From Corella eumyota (taxonomy: Eukaryota; Chordata; Ascidiacea; Phlebobranchia; Corellidae), in NCBI GenBank assembly GCA_963082875.1, contig OY720099.1:2418001-2482000 (forward strand): a stretch of DNA of 64,000 nucleotides, given 5' to 3'. The notes below the pieces were generated by a model. That model was given only the letters and a program-made list of their open reading frames with translations. It searched no databases and was not told where the DNA came from. The translations under genes were made by a program, and so were the position numbers. Position 1 is the stretch's first letter, and the number at the start of each line of letters is the position of its first letter. Positions 48,701-58,403 of this stretch are shown here, one piece after another.

Positions 48701-51700
48701 GTGCGCTTTAGCTTTGTAATATGTATGTAGACTCTTAGAGCAGGGTTCTATTTAGGCTAGTGTAATTCTGACTCTGTGTATGCAGGTCTGCTGAAATAGA
48801 ATGCCCTACCATGGCTATGTCTGCCTTTAAATTTGTGGGTTTTCAACTTGATTTTAAAGTGCTTGATCTAGTTTATTTTTGGACTAAGATATTTCTAGTA
48901 AACAGTGTGTTGAGTTACATATTGACTGGTGTTAACGGGTATGAGACGTACTAGCCAAAAGATTAACATTAGGCAAATCCCAAGTGATTATCGCGGCATA
49001 CAGGATACTGCAAATTGAATATCGTTGTACAGACTTAGCCGAGCGTTTATGTATAATGTGTTTTGTAGATGAGATTTTAATTTGCTTATGAAAGGCAAAA
49101 ATTTAGCAAAATAGATGTATTTTACGGCTATACCTAATAGTATGAACGCCAATAGTCTATGGGAAACTGAGAAAATTGGTATAGCAATACTTGGTGCTTG
49201 TATTGTAATGATTATTGTCAACAAAATACACAGATACATACCAGCTCTTAAATGCTGGACAAAAGGTGTGTTTTTTAATAATTTTCAGTTAGGAACATTT
49301 TCAGATACATCATGTTGCAAATTTTAAAAGCTTATGTTACCTCCTACGTTTAATCGTTTGTAATGACATTTGATTTGAATTAATGTTCAACAGAAATCAA
49401 TACCACTGTATGGATTTGATTGTAGGAATTCAATGCCTGGTTTATAGAATTTTCCCTTTATGCTGCTATACGTCAATGTCATATCGTTTATGCAAGGCTT
49501 AAGTCGATAATTTTAAAGTTATTTTTTGTGTATTACAGACGCCGATGGAGGGGAAATAGAAACGGTGATTTTGAGGTACATGCCGGAGAGTATGGAGAGG
49601 TTGCTGTCTCTGACTAACTTCGATCGAAAAGAACTGAAAACTTTGTACCGAAATTTTAAAAACGTAAGTCTGTATGTTATCTATTTTAACCATAAAGAAA
49701 TGAAAGAATTTTTAATAGGAGTACCCTTGAAAGGTCAACGTCTTAAGCTATATTGGCGTTAACTTGAACGCATTACCACGACTTAGTCTTGGAAAGCATT
49801 TGCTAGTTTAGTATGTTGTTGACCTGGTTATATTTGCTCACCTGCCTCTTGGTTTTCAAGAATTTATTATAATCCAGAAAATGTCAAGTTTATATTTCAA
49901 CTTAATGGGGTGTTTAGGACTTTGACCCAATCTTGAGTTGGTTGTTATATTTTTGGGATGCTTTTAGGCTTATAAATTTACCTATTGTTGTATTAAACAC
50001 GCACTTTATCCATTAAAGCTTTGTAGTTTAAATGTTTGGTCATGCTAAATCAAGTTTTAAAGTTTTCCAGAATTTCAATTTGTTAAAAGGTTTCGATTTT
50101 TAACATTTTTATTCCGAGGACAAACGAATAAGGACTTCTATTTTTTGTTTTAATAGGAATGCCCGACAGGTGTAGCACAAGAAGATGTTTTTAAACAAAT
50201 CTACGCCCAGTTTTTTCCGAGTGGAGGTAATAGATTTTATATCAGATCAAGTAATTTGGTATACATATGCGTAACCGCTCAAAATTGAGCTCATGAATTA
50301 TTAAAAAGAGTTGCCTTAAATTAAATGATAATCAAAAAGAACATGGGCCTAGATTATAAAATTGCTTTGCTTTTTATATAAAAATAAACCTTGATAATAG
50401 AGATACGAAAATCAATATTAAAAACTACATTATCTATTACCTTAAAAAAAACTGAACTTTTAAAAATTTGTTTTTTATTTTTATTTTTTTAGATTCAGAC
50501 CAGTACGCCCATTATTTATTTTTAGCTTTTGATCGAGGCGGGGAGGGTCACATTAACTTTGAGGTATGTTAACATTTAACTTGTTTATAATGTACTTGCC
50601 AATTTAACAATTAGACAATACTACATGGTTGATATTATTTAAAACCGACAAAAGCGTGTTAAGGACTGGGTCAGTGTTACATTATGTTTAGGCTGTGAAG
50701 TCGGCCTTCCCACATTAAGGATAAATCAATAACATATATATATATATATAGTATGTCAAAAATATGCTAAATTATGTATAAAACATAGAACTCATATGGG
50801 AGGTTATTAATTATCCAATTCTCTTTTTAATATATCCCTTATGAGTTACTTAAAATCTATACCAGTAATAATTAAATTCGAAATTGTTAATTTTTTAGGA
50901 ATTTGTGATTGGTTTATCAGCTTTGTTAAGAGGTTCGTTTTCTGATCGATTAAGGTGGACTTTTAGATTATATGATATAAACCACGATGGTTATATTACA
51001 AGAGAGGTTTGTTTAAATATTGGTAACGAACAAGTTAAAAATTGCTTTATTTACAACTGTAAACTTCGGTATTTTAAAAATTACTCAATTAATTTTAATA
51101 TTTTTTGTATCTTTGTACAAGTTAAAAAAATGCCCGTTTATTTAAAAAATGAACCCTACCGGTTCATAACTGCTTTAAGTTTTCTTTTTCTATTTTTAGG
51201 AAATGTACGATATAGTAAAGTCGGTTTATATGCTGCTGGGTAAATGTGTCGACCCTCCTCTATCAGATGAGGATTATGTTGAACATTCAGAAAGAATTTT
51301 TACAAAGTTAGATCGAAATGGAGATGGTTTGATAACGATTGATGAATTTTGCGAATCCTGTGGAAAGGTAAGTTATGAACATTTTGTATTTTTATTTATT
51401 TAATTTGATTATCACGGAGCACAATTAGCGATAACAACTTAATACCATATATAATTAAAAATGGGACAAATTTAGAGTTATAAACATGCCCTAATTATTA
51501 AATTTTTGAACCAAAACTGTTATAACATACTTTTTCAAAGCCCATACATTTTCTATACATTTTGTAGTTAATTCAATTTCTTAATTACTGCTTTAAATGT
51601 AGGAGTTTTTATTTATCTAAACTCAAAATTGAGCGTCTATTTAAAACATTAAAATTATTTCAAAACGCCACAAAATGTTAAAACGTTTTATAACAATTAT

Positions 51701-52213
51701 AGAGTGCGTAAATATAATTGTTACAATTATATAGCAACGATATTAGCGCTACAAACACAAAAAAACATTTAATATGACAAAGTCTTCTTGTATTATACCT
51801 CATTAATAATTTATACCTAAAACCAGATGTTATAAATAAAAAGAGAAACAAATTGTTAAGGTATTATGTGTTAGGTTGTATCGATTGTAAATAAAACTCA
51901 AGATATTATCATCGCATAATTTTCAGTGATTCTTATCCAAGTTTTGGTCTTTAGATATTTATAAAACATATTAGAATGATGCTAAACGCGCTGTTTGACT
52001 TAAATCAATGTAAATTTAATTAAACACAATAAAATTATTTGTAAGAAACGGTTTATTAAAAGTAAATAGATTATTTAAGTTTGAAAAGAGCTTTTGTATA
52101 TGTATATAGAGTTATAATTTGTAAAAATTAGTCGTTAGAAAACTATTTTTGTTTACCTTTTGCAGGATCAAAACATAGTTAAATCAATGGCAATTTTTGA
52201 CCACGCTTTCTAG
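39508..52213 (+). CDS. kcnip: KChIP (Kv4 channel-interacting protein), multiple first exons
   Basis: KChIPs are EF-hand proteins of the NCS family that bind the N-terminus of Kv4 channels and tune their trafficking and inactivation. Common exons: 49539-49663, 50157-50226, 50493-50563, 50899-51006, 51200-51367 and 52166-52213 (about 196 residues). Key motifs: FDRKELKTLYRNFKNECPTG, then the pseudo EF-hand 1, EF2 loop DRGGEGHINFEE, EF3 loop DINHDGYITREE and EF4 loop DRNGDGLITIDE, ending DQNIVKSMAIFDHAF. EF3 and EF4 have all calcium ligands; EF2 has Gly at position 3 and is weak. Six candidate first exons (39508, 41901, 43670, 45229, 46766 and 49115) all end in phase 1 and fit the phase 1 acceptor at 49539. 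Identity is firm; use of each first exon is unproven. Confidence 0.92.
39713..41900 (+). other. KChIP intronic stretch 1a-1b
   Basis: AT-rich, no further exon supported and no SINE copy recognised. It must contain the promoter for first exon 1b if that exon is a true transcription start. Confidence 0.45.
41901..42477 (+). CDS. kcnip: KChIP candidate first exon 1b (long N-terminus)
   Basis: ATG at 41901, 192 residues, phase 1 donor (gtaaat). Codon use and length make it clearly coding. The N-terminal region is Ser/Arg rich (PLARRSRSLQAVSSTSRLLK, then KKTHK) and it ends with KRLIVNYFRRIGQGF, an aromatic/basic stretch a little like the WWYYQYQRDK end of KChIP1. Much longer than vertebrate KChIP N-termini. 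It could in principle belong to another gene, but there are no other exons nearby for it to join. Confidence 0.7.
42478..43669 (+). other. KChIP intronic stretch 1b-1c
   Basis: No supported exon. Around 42711-42800 the sequence is less AT-rich (cccatgacaacggcaacgc and neighbours) and may be regulatory; nothing further can be said. Confidence 0.4.
43670..43775 (+). CDS. kcnip: KChIP candidate first exon 1c (transmembrane, KIS-like)
   Basis: ATG at 43670, 35 codons plus one base, donor gtaatt, phase 1. The peptide begins MKFSGDLQGFEM and continues with an uninterrupted hydrophobic helix of about 17 residues, then GRFGQSKRK. Vertebrate KChIP4a begins MNLEGLEM followed by a hydrophobic helix and EQFG (recalled); this N-terminus is the K-channel inactivation suppressor domain. 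The shared L-x-G-x-E-M, helix and x-F-G pattern at the same gene position makes homology likely. Confidence 0.75.
43776..45228 (+). other. KChIP intronic stretch 1c-1d
   Basis: No supported exon. The 180 bases before 45229 are less AT-rich and include a tataag motif at about 45101 and a gtgggaa word at about 45050, so they may be the promoter of first exon 1d. Confidence 0.4.
45229..45247 (+). CDS. kcnip: KChIP candidate first exon 1d (very short, MGISEP)
   Basis: ATG at 45229 with six codons and one base, ending at a strong donor (gtaagc), phase 1. The product would start MGISEPD, a Gly-2 N-terminus that could be considered for myristoylation, although position 6 is not Ser/Thr. Short coding first exons are common in this family, but so small an exon cannot be proved by coding content. 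Confidence 0.4.
45248..46765 (+). other. KChIP intronic stretch 1d-1e
   Basis: AT-rich, no supported exon. An open frame at about 45566-45811 has no usable phase 1 donor and was not called. Confidence 0.4.
46766..46865 (+). CDS. kcnip: KChIP candidate first exon 1e (basic N-terminus)
   Basis: ATG at 46766, 33 codons plus one base, strong donor (gtaagt), phase 1. The peptide MALRRLNNIRKLLSTRFNK continues with VVHMAKTAKDEPPK; it is strongly basic and amphipathic. There is no close vertebrate match that I recall, but the phase, donor and place agree with the other first exons. Confidence 0.5.
46866..49114 (+). other. KChIP intronic stretch 1e-1f
   Basis: About 2.2 kb. Several ATG-containing open frames (46982, 47553 and 48390 regions) were tested; none has a donor in phase 1, so none was called. 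No repeats recognised. Confidence 0.4.
49115..49265 (+). CDS. kcnip: KChIP candidate first exon 1f (second transmembrane N-terminus)
   Basis: ATG at 49115, 50 codons plus one base, donor gtgtgt, phase 1, only 273 bases from the common exons. It codes for a polar start (NANSLWETEK), a hydrophobic helix (IGIAILGACIVMIIV) and NKIHRYIPALKCWTK. A membrane-spanning or membrane-buried N-terminus is expected, analogous to the KIS-type forms KChIP2x, 3x and 4a. The donor is weaker than the others. Confidence 0.55.
49915..49985 (-). mobile_element. Possible old SINE remnant
   Basis: Reverse-orientation traces only: tgtttaggactttgacccaatcttgagttgg and a gggatgctttt segment. Too decayed for confidence. 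Confidence 0.3.
50641..50732 (+). mobile_element. SINE fragment (3' part)
   Basis: Forward fragment in a KChIP intron: aaaccgacaaaagcg, aaggactgggtcagtg, attatgtttaggctgtgaag, tcggccttcccacattaagg and a short ataaatcaataa tail, followed by a (TA)n run. Confidence 0.75.
50733..50754. repeat. (TA)n microsatellite
   Basis: About nine TA units directly after the SINE fragment, a common place for simple repeats to grow. Confidence 0.8.
51368..52165 (+). other. Last KChIP intron
   Basis: About 800 bases, AT-rich; nothing recognised beyond the splice signals. Confidence 0.5.
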
Positions 52214-52439
52214 CAATCTAAAAGGCATTACTAAGCATCTCGCTTTGCTGTAAAGTCGTCCTTACCTAGAAAAGCACTACGCAGGCAAAGGTTGTTTACA
52301 CATGAATTAATAATTTAACAAGCAAAAACGATTTTTTGTATTTTATTAATTATCAAAAACAAAAAAAAACATTCAAAATACAAATATGCTTTAAAAAAGT
52401 TATAAAAAATCAAAATTTTAACTGTGACAAAATCTGTGA
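52214..52439. other. Convergent 3' ends of KChIP (+) and enolase 4 (-)
   Basis: The two stop codons are 226 bases apart. On the minus strand an AATAAA (plus-strand tttatt at 52342-52347) can end enolase 4. No AATAAA is present on the plus strand in the gap; the first clear one is at 52876-52881, inside an enolase 4 intron, so KChIP transcripts may overlap enolase 4 in antisense. Confidence 0.5.
52342..52347 (-). terminator. Poly(A) signal AATAAA for enolase 4
   Basis: Minus-strand AATAAA about 93 bases after the enolase 4 stop codon. Confidence 0.5.
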
Positions 52440-55400
52440 TCACTTTTTCTTTCCACTCTTGCTTTCCGCTACATTATCATCGACTTCAACCTCGCTCTCT
52501 TGCGCCACCAGGGGAGGTGGTGGTGGTAAAATAAGCGGAAATTTAAATTCTTTCTGGTATTCCAAGCTACAAGACCAAAACAATACAAATTTAATATTTA
52601 TTAAACAATGCAATATAAACATACAAGCATTATTATATTAAGAAACAACACAAAAAGGAGCTGTTTTTAATTAAACTTTTTCACATATTTTTAAACTATA
52701 TATTCGTTGGTTAAAATCAAACCCAAATTTTTTGATATGACTTATTTTTATTTGGTTGTTTATAGTATTTTGGATTGTGGTTTTCGATATATTGTATGCA
52801 GTATTACATTGGATTTGTTATTTATTGTATTTAATCTTAAATGTTTTCTATATTTTTTGATATGATAAACGCTTTAATAAAATATCTTCCTTCTATTAAT
52901 GTTTTATACAATGATATAGCTTAAGCTGTAATCTTCAAGTAGCTTTTAATAGTTTATAATTAATTTATTTTCTAATTTGTTTAAGTTTACCTTATCAAGT
53001 CGTTTTCTTTTGCATATTCTTCAATCTCCAGTAACCTGTTTAATCTTGAAGTATTTTCGCCACGATTCGGAGCTCCAAATCTTACAATGTTAACTTCCAA
53101 TCCAACGGCCTGTAACAAATACTTAACAGTTAATATATCTTACGTCTTGGTTCCATACGTTATTTTTACCTGCAAATTTAACATTCTTACTGTATCAAAT
53201 TATCTGAATTTTTGTAAAACAAGTTTTTATATTTACCAAATCAGTAAAAGCATCTTCTGCTGCGTCGCCAGGGGGCGCTACAAGTACACTCACGCCTCCG
53301 TTGGATCTTACGTCATTCACTGCTCTTATGACGTCAGAACACGTGACCCTACCTCCATTTGTCATAGCAACTCCACTAGAAGGCCTTACCTCGAGACATG
53401 CTGCAGTAAGATTGTGAAGAGAACCGTAAATGACATCACTTCCAATAACAAAACATCTTAAAAATGACAACCATAGTTTAGTCATTGCAATATAAAACTG
53501 GCATTTGGAAAATATCAAATTTGGGCAGAAAGGCAAAGGATAAACCTAAATTGATTAATAATAAATACGTTTACCACGAAGTTACCACGATACGCACGCT
53601 TTTAAAATATAAATAATATAAAACAACTTTGCAGAAAAGAAGGCGGAAGTAAAGTAAACAAATAGGGTTAGAATCGAAATAAGGTAAACAGGTAAAGAAT
53701 CCTAATAATGTAATGTTTAAAGTTTGTTAGTTAGTAAATTCAGGTTACTTTTCTGTGAGATTTTCACAAAGCTTTGGCCACTGTTCTCTGTCTTCTTTAC
53801 GAAGTGGATCAATCACCATAATAAGTGCTGGATATTTGGTGTGGAGGTCCCTGAACAGATCACAAATCTCGTCCGCACTTTTCAATGCTCCCGTGGCAAT
53901 TTCATATTTACCCTTATCCTAAAAAAATTAAAGTGGGTTTTTTATGTCTTTATACTTGATGTGGGAAGGTCGACTTCATGGTTTGGTTTAGAATAACATT
54001 TGTTAGTCAGACCCAGTTTTAAGTTGCCTTTGGAAGTTCAGAATCCTGTAGATTATGAATGCTTAGCAAAAGTATATCAGAAATAGTGCATTAGTGAGGG
54101 GTGCTACATCATAAGAGCAGTGGGGATCAAACCAAGGACTTTATTTAGTAAAGCTAAGTGTTGTAACCCACTATTTTGTGATTTATACAATAATCACGAA
54201 AGTTATATGTATTACAGATAAATGTCTTAAAAGTTGATTTTGTTAATAATTATTTTGGATGTTAACTTACATAATCAAATACTTCATGTCCTGCGCAATC
54301 AATTCCAATAAAAATATCCTGACCTGCCACCAGACCAGAAGTTGAGATGGCTTCCAATACAACATCTAATGGTTGCTCTAACTTCTCATATACTGGTTGG
54401 TAAGCTCCTGTTGGTCCACTCACAATACCAGAACTCTGTTAAATATTTTAAATATTTGTCTGTGGAAACTTTTGGGACAAAATATTTAAATACATTAACT
54501 GCCTTAAAAAGTTGCCGCTATGTAAAAAACTTGGGTGAAAATATTTTTTATTTTTATTAAAATATTGCTAACAAAGTAATTTTAATATGCAGATATATAC
54601 TCACACTTTTTGCAGAAAGCCCTTTGCCGACATTGTGATAAACTTTCGTTAGTTTTTCAACACTTTCTTTCATGCTCCATCCAGGTTTGGCAATCGCAAA
54701 AACATTTTTCACAAAATTTAGCTTTCCTGCAGGGAAAAAATATTTTACAATTAAAGTTCCAAAGGTAGATATACATATTTATACATAGCTATGTTAATTT
54801 GTTTTTTTAATAACTACCTGGTGTTGCTTTGCCCCCACTTATAATACTAATAGCAGGTACAGGCATCACAATATTTTGTATTTCTTTCTGATTTGCATCA
54901 TCATTTTTCCACTGTTTAACTGTGCTGTTTAAGTGTTCAAATGTTGGTTTGTTTAAGAAATTTGAAGCAGCTTTTAACACAGCAAGTGAGGTGATAGACA
55001 CAGCACTGCATCCCTGGGTATTAAGTAAGTAAATTACAAAATTAAAGATTTTTTTTTACATTTATTTATCCTTGATGTAGGAAGATTGACTTTACAACCT
55101 AAACATAGAGTAACATCAGTTACGACGACCCATTCTCGGGTTACCTTTGGCAGTTTGGGATTTTATAAAATATATTTGCCAAATAATTATGCTGCTGATT
55201 AAGTGTTGGATCAACAGGAGTTCATACTGTTTATAATGCCTTACTTAAAGGCAACAGCATGAGAGCATTGGGGATCAAACCCAGAACCCCATGTAGTGAT
55301 ACCATATGTTCTGACCACTACACCATGCTGCCATTATTAAGTAAAATAAGTCTGTTTTTTAACACTATATTCAATTTACCTGTAATCTTAATGGTGGATA

Positions 55401-56587
55401 TTCCTTAGGGGGCACTGGTTTGTCTGGAACCTTTCCTGGTTTTGAGGCTTTTGCCGACGGAGCCTTTTTCTTTTTTCCACTAGATGGTGTTGGAGTTCTT
55501 GAGTCACTATCGACCACCTCATCAACAGGTGACTCAGCAGATTCAGCTTCGTTGACCCAGTCACTAAAAATGATTAAAAAAATAATTATTAAGGTGAAAT
55601 TATTTTTAATGTAATGTCAAGTTATATGTGTTGTTAATATTTTTATATTTATTATTAATATTATCTTGTTAAAAATTATGTAAAAAGATAGAAAACCTTA
55701 AAATTTTATCAACTTCTAGCTGATTTTGAATGGGGAAGTCAAGTAACACTTTAGAAATAGTTTCATTTAGATAACAGCAACATTTTGAAGCTATATCATC
55801 ATCACTAGGCAAAGATTCTATAAAAATATAAAAAAGTTTGTAAATTTAGGGCGAAAACTAATAAAAAAATGTCCTAGATTAGATTTGCCACATTTATATT
55901 AAATATTTTGATTTTTGTTATTGAAAGTAAAGGGGTATGTGAAGAGTTTTACCAGTTTCAGGTTGTGGTTGTGCATTAACACCATTCATTTCTGTATCTA
56001 AGGAAAGCTGTGCAGTTGACAGTTTCTAAATAATACAGAACAACAATGTGTTATATACTAGCATGGAATTTAAGAAAATTGTAAATTAAAAAGCAAAATG
56101 AATAAACCTATAATTTACTTTCAAAACTAATAATAAATTAATATATAATACTTGAGAGATAGTAAAAGTAGAACATCAGTAAATATTTAAGTTTATGTTT
56201 TTTATAAAATAATTAAAAAATACCTTGGATTTGTTTTGTACAATTGCATGAACATCACATTGTAAAGCAGGTAAGCCAGAACTGTTTAGAATTATTTTGC
56301 CACTAATGCTTGAAACATAAGGTTCAAGTGCCAGCCCTTTAAAGTATTCTGACTACAACAAAAAGTTGACTATTTTAAATCATGGGAAATTTAGAGCTTT
56401 AACTTAGTATAAAAGTTTTTTTTAGGTAGTGTTTTTTCTAAATAATATGCCTCACCAATCGACCAAAAACATCCTTCGGATTTTCAATAACCATTTTGTT
56501 TAAAATATCTTCAAGTTTTTCGGGAACAGCATTTTCGTTATAAAACGTAGCAGCCCGTTGTTTTAAGCTTTCAAAATCTTCGTCCAT
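52440..56587 (-). CDS. eno4: Enolase 4 (enolase-like protein), complete
   Basis: Twelve exons in transcript order: 56587-56456, 56352-56224, 56025-55953, 55817-55697, 55563-55380, 55013-54818, 54726-54605, 54435-54271, 53918-53749, 53456-53237, 53109-52991 and 52566-52440; about 585 residues, a little shorter than human ENO4 (about 628). The N-terminus (MDEDFESLKQRAATFYNENA) is the ENO4-specific extension, followed by an acidic/Lys-rich insert (GKKKKAPSAKASKPGK). The enolase fold shows in FIGIDCAGHEVFD, ATGALKSADEICDLF, FVIGSDVIYGS and EDAFTDLAVGLEVNIVRFGA. Residues matching enolase Glu-295, Lys-345 and Lys-396 appear as Ile (VIDP), Glu (CLEVR) and Arg (VRFGAP). Catalysis is therefore doubtful. 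Vertebrate ENO4 is a sperm-flagellum protein. The C-terminus is basic (SGKKKK). Confidence 0.92.
53945..54180 (-). mobile_element. tRNA-derived SINE copy, diverged
   Basis: Reverse copy in an enolase 4 intron: cttgatgtgggaaggtcgac, ttagaataacatttgttag, cagacccagttttaagttgcc, then a decayed body, gggtgctacatcataagagc, gtggggatcaaacc and tagtaaagctaagtgttg. Confidence 0.78.
55060..55333 (-). mobile_element. tRNA-derived SINE copy, full length
   Basis: Reverse copy, among the most complete: atttatttatccttgatgtag, acctaaacatagagtaacat, gacgacccattctcggg, ctgctgattaagtgttgg, gcaacagcatgagagcattg, gggatcaaacccagaacc and ctgaccactacaccatgctg. Read on the minus strand, the head has the A-box-like tggtgtagtgg and B-box-like gggtttgatcc of a tRNA-derived pol III promoter. 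Lies in an enolase 4 intron. Confidence 0.9.
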
Positions 56588-56709
56588 TTTTAAAACCCGT
56601 CTCTATCTTCCAATTTATAATTAAAAATAGTTCTAAGTTAATGATATGTGCTGTTTTTTGTTAAAATTGTTTTTTTTGTATAAGATTTAAATTTTTTAAA
56701 CGCGTCGCT

Positions 56710-56723
56710 TTGCCCTTAGCAAC
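56710..56723 (-). promoter_or_regulatory. RFX X-box-like motif upstream of enolase 4
   Basis: On the minus strand the motif reads GTTGCTAAGGGCAA, followed by A. It matches the ciliary-gene X-box (GTNRCY, spacer, RGYAAC) with a 3-base spacer and one mismatch at the last base. It lies about 123 bases before the start codon, where X-boxes normally occur. RFX factors drive ciliary and flagellar genes, which fits ENO4 as a sperm-tail protein. Function is inferred. Confidence 0.5.
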
Positions 56724-56769
56724 TTTGCTTGGATTATTTTATTAGGAGGTGGCGCAATTAAGCCAAAAA

Positions 56770-56777
56770 TGACGTCA
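56770..56777. promoter_or_regulatory. Perfect CRE palindrome TGACGTCA upstream of enolase 4
   Basis: Full CREB/ATF site about 183 bases before the enolase 4 start codon and about 50 bases beyond the X-box-like motif. CRE sites (CREM) are typical of testis-expressed genes in vertebrates; the link here is inference. Confidence 0.45.
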
Positions 56778-58403
56778 CTCGTTTATCCTCTGCAATATAA
56801 TTTTATAGACGTTTAAAAACCTAATAGAGTGAGTTAAATTAATTTTATTTATTATGTATTATTAAAAAATATGATAGCAGACGGCAATATTTAACGATTA
56901 CATTTAATTCTTTAAAGAAATTTGTGTTTTCTTTAAATTTTTTTCATTCGCTAATGCTCGCCTGCGTTAGGTAATAATTAAATTTATTTAACTCATTTAG
57001 AATTAGTCTAATACCAAGCCACAAAGATGTAATTAATTTTCATGTAGGAATTTTTCAGGACAATCGATAAATATTTTGCTTCTGTAAAAATTGTATTATG
57101 CGGTTTCAAATTTTTAGTTTTTATATTACAAATACCAAACAATTGTATGGTTTTCAAGACAAGACTGTTTGATATCGACCTATGTACGTCAATAAGTTAA
57201 GATCGACTATAAAACCAACCTTACAAGGCTGCGAACGCATCGTCTCAATCTTTAGTAATACTCGCCAATTATTTCAATAGCAAAATCAAGATGTAAAAGT
57301 TATAAGTTCGATCAATTAAAAGTGCATATAGTACTGTAGTCCCCATAGAGATAATATTTAATAATTGACGTAAGTCAGGTTTATATATAACTATATAGAA
57401 TGCAAGGAAGTCGAACATTTCGTTATAGTACAGCGTATACGCAGCATATTAATTTCTCTCTTATATGTGTTTTATTGAATTTTCTTAAAGTTTTGAATGT
57501 AGTAATAGCATATTCGTAGTACCAGAAATTAGCCTTCTTAAATTTAAGGTAATATAATTCAAAGAAATATATTTTTACAGGCGAAAATAACACTTTTTAT
57601 AAAAATTAACTTAGTTTTTGAAAGGTAGCCTAATTTATTGTAACCAACATTGTCATTAGAAATCAGCTTGGTAACAGTAAAAATAAATATTTTTAAATAA
57701 ATTTTTTTAAGTGAATTAGCAATTTACTGCGTACAAACAAAATAATACAACGTTTAAAAACAGGATAGTAACGCACGTCTTATATATTTTTTTAAGCTCA
57801 AAAACTCCTTAAAAATTTTATCGTTAAATTTTAAATTAATTTTTAGTGTAAATAAAATATAACTATTAAATACCAAATTTGGCAAATTGGATTTATAACA
57901 AAAAATATAAATCAATTAATTTATAATAAATCCGATTTGCTATTAAAATAATTCAATTAATAATGTGATAAAATAAAATGTCGAATCATAACAAGAATAA
58001 ATTTTTCCAAGTATATTTAAGGAAATGTTATGTCATTGTTAATTAGGTGGGGTAGGAGAAATAATATTAATGACACATCCTGTTGATTAAACTTAAAAAA
58101 TTTTTATAATTTCTCTAATAAAAATATATATAAATAAAATATATATAAAATAAACATACAAAAGTTAATATAAATATCTTGAGATAAGAAAAAATAATAA
58201 AAGTTAAAAGAAATGTTTTGTTTTGATTTTATTGGAATTTGTAATTATTTATAGTTCATAGCCTCAAGCAGATAATAAATTTAAATCAAAGTAATTTTAG
58301 GGCAATTTGTATGCTTGACCATTAATTTTTTTGTGGTAATATCTTACTAAAAAGTATTGTGTTTAATTTAAATGGAATAATTTAGTTTTAAAGTAATTGA
58401 AAT

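Larger units (their letters stand above)
56588..58403. other. Divergent upstream region of enolase 4 (-) and GPCR (+)
   Basis: About 1.8 kb between two head-to-head genes. The enolase 4 side holds an X-box-like motif (56710-56723) and a perfect TGACGTCA (56770-56777). The rest is AT-rich with no open exon and no SINE copy. The GPCR promoter cannot be placed. Confidence 0.5.

Noticed and set aside
52336-52641. Plus-strand open frame over the enolase 4 last exon
   Set aside because: Shadow frame; the minus strand codes for the enolase 4 C-terminus.
53087-53461. Plus-strand open frame across enolase 4 exons
   Set aside because: Shadow of the enolase 4 coding exons on the minus strand, which have clear homology.
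55260-55333. tRNA gene in the head of the SINE
   Set aside because: A- and B-box relatives are present, but the cloverleaf stems cannot be paired and the same sequence recurs as the head of many dispersed copies.
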